From Marinobacter sp. BW6 (lineage in GTDB: Bacteria > Pseudomonadota > Gammaproteobacteria > Pseudomonadales > Oleiphilaceae), in NCBI RefSeq assembly GCF_008107725.1, contig NZ_VIRN01000083.1:156968-220967 (forward strand): a stretch of 64,000 bases of DNA. The letters run 5' to 3'. Of this stretch, positions 60,901 to 64,000 are shown piece by piece (within the stretch, counting starts at the first letter, position 1; each line of letters starts with the position of its first letter). Made by a program: the position numbers and the translations under genes. Under the pieces are notes generated by a model, which was not told where the DNA came from, made no database searches, and worked only from the letters and a program-made list of their open reading frames with translations.

Positions 60901-61500
60901 TTTGAGGAATTCCGGCGGTTTCAGCATGGCCGGGACAAGAAAGGCCTCGGGCTTGGCCTCGCGATAGTCGATCGCATCAGCGGCATGCTGAACCACCCGG
61001 TCAGCGTCCATTCCGTTCAGGGCCGCGGCAGCGTCTTCGGTATCACCGTGCCAACGGCGGCGCCCGAGCAGAATGAGACCACAGCTGCCAAGCCCACATC
61101 GGGGTCCCGGAGAGTATCAAACCTGGGTGGCCTGCATTTCCTGTGTATCGATAACGACCCAGCCATTCTTCAGGGGATGGTAGCGCTGCTGGGCAACTGG
61201 AAGTGTGACGTGACCGCAGCCGAAAGCCTTGAAGATGCCATGGAAAAACTGGAAGGTCACCGGCCAGATATTATACTTGCCGATTATCAACTGGATGATA
61301 ACAAGAACGGCCTTGACGCCATGGACAGCATTCGTGGTGCGTTGAGCGCCGACATACCAGGCATACTCATCACCGGCTATATGGCGCCTGAAGTTCGGGA
61401 AGATGCCATAAACCGGGACTACCAGATTCTCTACAAACCGGTAAAACCGGCTGCACTGAGGGCACTGGTTAACAAGTTACTCAAACAGAAGCGCTCATGA
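57982..61500 (+). CDS. Hybrid histidine kinase with N-terminal SSS-permease domain, PAS, HisKA, HATPase and receiver
   Basis: 1172 residues. Residues 1 to about 520 form a 13-helix SSS/SLC5-like permease (YALSLAVYFTSWTFYGAVGRA, LPRQFHVMVVENTDHRDFEIARW). A PAS domain follows (about 645-765, GVSVVNHQQQLVVWNHRYLELF), then a coiled coil, HisKA with His819 (FLASASHDLLQPLNAARLF), HATPase (VIQNFLSNAIRYTPEGRILL, VWDTGPGIPEDQL, GLGLGLAIVDRI), and a C-terminal receiver with Asp1101 (ILADYQLDDNKNG). This is the CrbS/MxtR-like architecture, in which the transporter domain senses or moves the substrate. It overlaps the next gene by 4 bases. Confidence 0.95.
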   Translation: MISAWLLVLISITYISILFVIAWAGDKHPGLYRRRLARTHIYALSLAVYFTSWTFYGAVGRATQEGLGFLPIYLGPLLVFVFGAPLLRRIIYISKRNNSTSIADFIASRYGKSQLLAAMIATFALIGSVPYIALQLKAIAMGFNVLSETGTSYGELSTAAWNDSAWYITMALAVFTVLFGTRHLESTEHHRGMIQAVAFESLIKLVAFVAVGLFVGFGLYGGFGDLFDRAKDADLIGTLTTDGIETPAFITQTLIAMLAIICLPRQFHVMVVENTDHRDFEIARWAMPIYLVVASAFVLPIAAAGLLSPEASAGNPDILILQLPILAGEEWLAILAFLGGGSAAAAMVIVCSVAIATMVSNEIIMPALLKFFRPRMNQRADLSYLLLSIRRVAIFVVLLTAYGFYRMAGEDYSLTAFGLLSFAAAAQFGPALVGGIIWRRGNYMGAVWGLGLGFLMWCYTLLLPALATTGWVTDTLIEQGLWGLNWTRPTALFGSELDQTSHGIIWSLGINTVVYIVLSMLTRQRVREKIQIASFFHDPQPKAETAQHQSWQGEILTSDLQALTDRFMGEERSETIFRNYERRNAIRLHPHRPASAHLMKYIERQLASVIGASTARVVLESTLTGRDMQIEDVVSIVDEASQAMTFSRELLQSAIENISLGVSVVNHQQQLVVWNHRYLELFTYPKGFVRVGRPVEDLMRYNLTNANLSARRIDEIVADRCTSMREGRPMSYERQRPDGTVLRIDGSPIPGGGYVTTFQDITAMRRTEQALKETNIYLEQRVKERTQELQVINEQMLKAKSVAEQANQSKTRFLASASHDLLQPLNAARLFTSALAGKADDGEMKDLVDHIDSSLGAAEEIISTLLDISKLDAGALEPDIGVFPVNEIMRHLATDFSAIAKDQNLDLHVVPSTVWIRSDAKLLRRVIQNFLSNAIRYTPEGRILLGCRRLKGYIRIEVWDTGPGIPEDQLAHIFEEFRRFQHGRDKKGLGLGLAIVDRISGMLNHPVSVHSVQGRGSVFGITVPTAAPEQNETTAAKPTSGSRRVSNLGGLHFLCIDNDPAILQGMVALLGNWKCDVTAAESLEDAMEKLEGHRPDIILADYQLDDNKNGLDAMDSIRGALSADIPGILITGYMAPEVREDAINRDYQILYKPVKPAALRALVNKLLKQKRS

Positions 61501-63134
61501 CCGACTCCAAAGCTGACTTCAATCCGTTCGGAAAGCTTACCTATCTGGTCATCGATGATTTCGAAAACTTCCGGTTATCCATGCGCCAGATGCTGCGCAG
61601 CTGCGGTGCCGATAAAATCGAGCTGGTTTCCAATGCGAACCAGGCGATTCAGTACTGTACCTACAATCACGTAGACGTGGTGTTGTGCGATTTTAACCTG
61701 GGAGAAGGCAAAAACGGCCAGCACATACTTGAGGACCTCCGATACAAAAAACTCCTTAAGCGCTCTTCCCTGTTTCTGATGGTCACCGCCGAGACGTCCA
61801 AAGAAATGGTTATGGGTGCGAGGGAATATCAGCCGGACGCCTACCTCACAAAGCCCATCAACCGGGCCGTGCTTGAGAAACGACTTAGCGCCCTGATCAG
61901 CCAGCGCAATATTCTCATGCCCATCAACCGGGAAATCGACCGGGAAAACTATCCGGAGGCCATTTCACTCTGCCTCCAAATCCTTCCTCGACAACCACGT
62001 TATAAAACCTGGTTGATGAAAACTCTTGGTGACCTGTACTTTCAGCTCGGCGACCTGACTCACGCACTCAAGATCTATGATGAGGTTTTGGCGCAACGCG
62101 AGCTCTCATGGGCAAGGCTCGGACGCTGTAAGATCCTCCTGGCCAATCGGAGCTTCGACCAGGCTGTGGACGGCCTCCGTGAGCTTATTGCTAAACATCC
62201 GGACTACATGGAGGCCTATGACCTTCTCGCAGAGGGTTTTGAACGACAGGGCCGTCCGACACAGGCTCAACAGGTACTTGAAAAAGCCATAGAGCATTCC
62301 CCCAATGCCCTGCTTCGACAGAAGCAGCTGGCAGAATTGGCTGGTTCCAATCAAGACCTGGAGACGTCCTCCGAGGCCTGGCGTCGAACAGTGGAGCTTG
62401 GCACCCACTCAATTCACGACAACTCCCAGCATTACCTTGCATTAGGCCAGACGCTCTCGGATCTCAGCGAAGGCGATCTCGAGGAGGACGGTACTGAAAG
62501 AGCCAAAGAGGCGCTGGCGGTTCTCAAGAAGATGGAAAAACGGTTTGAAGGCGAGGAAGGCATCAGCTTGCGTAGCCAGATCGTCCAGTGCCGCGTGTAT
62601 GCAGGACAGGGAAAGGAAAAGCAGGCCGGAAAGATCCTGGAAAGCCTCCGACCGGAACTTGAAGGTACCGCAAACCTGGATGCAAGAACGGGGCTTGATT
62701 ACGCCAAGACTTTGTTTCGCCTCGGACATGAAACCGATGCCAAACAGCTTCTGCGAGAGATGTCCGAGCGTTTCAGCGATGATCCTGACACGCTCCAGAA
62801 AATCGAAAACCTTCTGGACGAGCCGGTGGGATTCCGTCAAAAGATCAAGGCCAGGACTCTTAACCGGGATGGCATAAAAGCGTTCGAATCCGGAAATCTG
62901 CAAGACGCAGCGGAAATCTTTTCAAAGGCTCTGGAGATCGTCCCCGACCATGCAGCCCTGAACCTTAACCTGGTTCAGGTACTGATGAAGGAACATGACA
63001 ATAATCCGGGCAACGCTGAACTCCTGGAACGCTGCCAGTCCTGTCTTAATCAGTTGTCAGGACTGCCAGAACAACATCGTCAACACCGGCGCTATATCGC
63101 CTTACAACGCAAGCTGAAGGGACTGATGGAATGA
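61497..63134 (+). CDS. Response regulator: receiver domain plus TPR repeats
   Basis: 545 residues. The N-terminal receiver (about 12-135) has TYLVIDDFENFRLSMRQMLR, phospho-acceptor Asp65 in VVLCDFNLGEGKNGQ and Lys119 in AYLTKPIN. The rest, about 150-545, is a string of TPR-like helical hairpins (LGDLYFQLGDLTHALKIYDE, LLAEGFERQGRPTQAQQVLE, GIKAFESGNLQDAAEIFSKA). No DNA-binding or enzymatic output domain is present, so it probably acts through protein contacts. Overlaps both neighbours by 4 bases. Confidence 0.92.
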   Translation: MTDSKADFNPFGKLTYLVIDDFENFRLSMRQMLRSCGADKIELVSNANQAIQYCTYNHVDVVLCDFNLGEGKNGQHILEDLRYKKLLKRSSLFLMVTAETSKEMVMGAREYQPDAYLTKPINRAVLEKRLSALISQRNILMPINREIDRENYPEAISLCLQILPRQPRYKTWLMKTLGDLYFQLGDLTHALKIYDEVLAQRELSWARLGRCKILLANRSFDQAVDGLRELIAKHPDYMEAYDLLAEGFERQGRPTQAQQVLEKAIEHSPNALLRQKQLAELAGSNQDLETSSEAWRRTVELGTHSIHDNSQHYLALGQTLSDLSEGDLEEDGTERAKEALAVLKKMEKRFEGEEGISLRSQIVQCRVYAGQGKEKQAGKILESLRPELEGTANLDARTGLDYAKTLFRLGHETDAKQLLREMSERFSDDPDTLQKIENLLDEPVGFRQKIKARTLNRDGIKAFESGNLQDAAEIFSKALEIVPDHAALNLNLVQVLMKEHDNNPGNAELLERCQSCLNQLSGLPEQHRQHRRYIALQRKLKGLME

Positions 63135-63811
63135 ACAACCAGAATATTGATTTTTCAATGGTGCTCGCCTCAGCCGTTCATGACATGAAGAACTCGCTTG
63201 GCATGCTCTTGAACTCCCTGGACGAACTTCGCAGCGAGCACGAAGAAAACCTGGGTGAGTCTTCACGCTTCAATACCTTACAGTACGAAGCCGAACGAAT
63301 GCATAACGATCTGGTTCAGCTTCTTGGCATCTATCGCCTTGGCGAGAACAACCTGTCTGCACACATTGAGGAGCACTTTGTACCGGATTTCCTCACCGAG
63401 CATCTGGCGAGACACACGCCTCTGCTTGAGGGACTTGGCATTGATGTTTCCGTGGAAGCTGAAGACATAAACGGCTTTTTCGATGAAGATCTGTTGACCG
63501 GCGTGCTCAACAACACCATTAACAACGCCATCCGCTATACCCGAAGCAAGATCCTCCTTACCGCCGGTGAAAGAGACGGTTACCTGGTAATCGGTGTTGA
63601 GGACGATGGAAAGGGCTATCCGGACAGTATGCAGCACACAGGAACCCTGAACTTTAAATCGCTTGATTTCAAAAGTGGCAGTACCAGCCTTGGGCTGTTC
63701 TTTGCCTCTTCTGTCGCCAAACTGCACAGCGAAGGAGACCGAAGTGGTTCTATAAGGCTTCACAATGGCGGAAGCTTTGGTGGTGGGGTGTTTGAGATCT
63801 GGTTGCCTTGA
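63131..63811 (+). CDS. Small soluble histidine kinase without a sensor domain
   Basis: 226 residues, no membrane segment. The H box is LASAVHDMKNSLGMLLNSL with His17 at the very N-terminus; the N box is TGVLNNTINNAIRYTRS, G1 is VEDDGKGYPDS, and a shortened G2 is STSLGLFFASSVAKLHSEG. So it has a dimerisation helix pair and an ATPase but no sensing domain. It probably exchanges phosphate with the receiver-TPR protein whose stop overlaps its start. It ends near the 5S terminator, which can also stop this transcript. Confidence 0.9.
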   Translation: MNNQNIDFSMVLASAVHDMKNSLGMLLNSLDELRSEHEENLGESSRFNTLQYEAERMHNDLVQLLGIYRLGENNLSAHIEEHFVPDFLTEHLARHTPLLEGLGIDVSVEAEDINGFFDEDLLTGVLNNTINNAIRYTRSKILLTAGERDGYLVIGVEDDGKGYPDSMQHTGTLNFKSLDFKSGSTSLGLFFASSVAKLHSEGDRSGSIRLHNGGSFGGGVFEIWLP

Positions 63812-63836
63812 TTACGAGACTTTAGTTTCAGGCAAT

Positions 63837-63869
63837 AAAAAACCCCAGCATCGGGGATGCTGGGGTTTT
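63837..63869. terminator. Terminator of the rRNA operon (also usable by the kinase gene)
   Basis: CCCCAGCATC (63843-63852) and GATGCTGGGG (63856-63865) form a perfect 10-base stem with a GGG loop. The minus strand reads into TTTTTT directly after it, right downstream of the 5S gene; the plus strand has TTTTA, adequate for the convergent kinase gene. Confidence 0.92.
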
Positions 63870-63880
63870 AGGCATTAGGC

Positions 63881-63996
63881 GCCTGACGATGACCTACTCT
63901 CACATGGGCAACGCCACACTACCATCGGCGCTGGTCTGTTTCACTTCTGAGTTCGGGATGGGATCAGGTGGTTCCAGACCGCTATGGTCGTCAGGC
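63881..63996 (-). rRNA. rrf: 5S ribosomal RNA
   Basis: The minus strand reads GCCTGACGACCATAGCGGTC, then the conserved ACCACCTGATCCCATCCCG, GAACTCAGAAGTGAAAC and GATGGTAGTGTGG, ending GTCAGGC, which pairs with the 5' end. About 116 bases, the normal size. As 5S is the last gene of an rRNA operon, 23S and 16S genes are expected just beyond the right edge. Confidence 0.96.
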
Positions 63997-64000
63997 AAAA

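Noticed and set aside
1..64000. Searched by eye for CRISPR arrays, tRNA genes, insertion sequences, integrases and prophage genes
   Set aside because: No regularly spaced repeats, cloverleaf-like T-loop blocks, transposase or phage structural motifs were recognised. A tRNA or repeat search program would be decisive.

Overview
The window looks like a chromosomal segment of a marine gammaproteobacterium of the Marinobacter type. This rests on the gene order (ampD / DUF1631 / nadC; hda / CDP-alcohol transferase / DUF2066 / purMN; surE / pcm / nlpD / rpoS; kdsA / eno / ftsB / ispDF / truD), on a Na+-pumping rnf/rsx operon, and on the fairly high, even G+C. The genus is inferred from protein and synteny recognition, not from a search. 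No prophage, transposase, integrase, CRISPR array or tRNA gene was seen.

Layout: 1-5.8 kb has ampD (cut by the left edge), a DUF1631 protein, nadC, yqcC, an orphan ParA and hda. 5.8-12.9 kb has a CDP-alcohol phosphotransferase and a DUF2066 exported protein, divergent from purMN and a DUF3108 protein, then avtA, yjaG and dcd. 13-22.5 kb has the Fe-S carrier apbC, divergent from metG, followed by rsxABCDGE and nth. 22.6-37.2 kb is almost entirely minus strand. In transcription order it reads accA-tilS, pyrG-kdsA-eno, ftsB-ispD-ispF-truD-surE-pcm, a DUF368 lipid-carrier flippase, nlpD and rpoS, then a chalcone-isomerase-like exported protein. Many genes here overlap by ATGA or GTGA. 37.3-44.6 kb has dnaE, a TlpA-like lipoprotein divergent from arsC-wrbA, a DUF2069 membrane protein and a stand-alone GspE/PilB-type ATPase. 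44.6-52.3 kb (minus) carries a Mo-hydroxylase pair (iorA/iorB type) with xdhC, the methionine-salvage genes mtnB-mtnD-mtnC, a DUF3080 lipoprotein, a tiny repeat-containing lipoprotein and an Smr-domain protein.

The most interesting part is 52.4-63.8 kb (plus). It begins with a cNMP/CBS/DUF294 nucleotidyltransferase and a DEDDh exonuclease. A two-subunit Na+/solute symporter (DUF4212 plus a VC_2705-type SSS permease) follows, preceded by an unannotated 24-codon leader ORF with a strong ribosome binding site. After a clear terminator come an unknown membrane protein and three overlapping signalling genes: a 1172-residue SSS-permease/PAS/histidine kinase/receiver hybrid, a receiver-TPR protein with no DNA-binding domain, and a small soluble histidine kinase. 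Together they look like a substrate-sensing uptake and phosphorelay module. The window ends in a 5S rRNA gene (minus) with its terminator, so an rRNA operon probably lies just beyond the right edge.

Other non-coding features are a ~120-bp ERIC-like imperfect palindrome between kdsA and eno, a hairpin in the metG leader, and terminators after nth, rpoS, eno, the symporter and the 5S gene. No stretch above about 230 bases lacks a gene.
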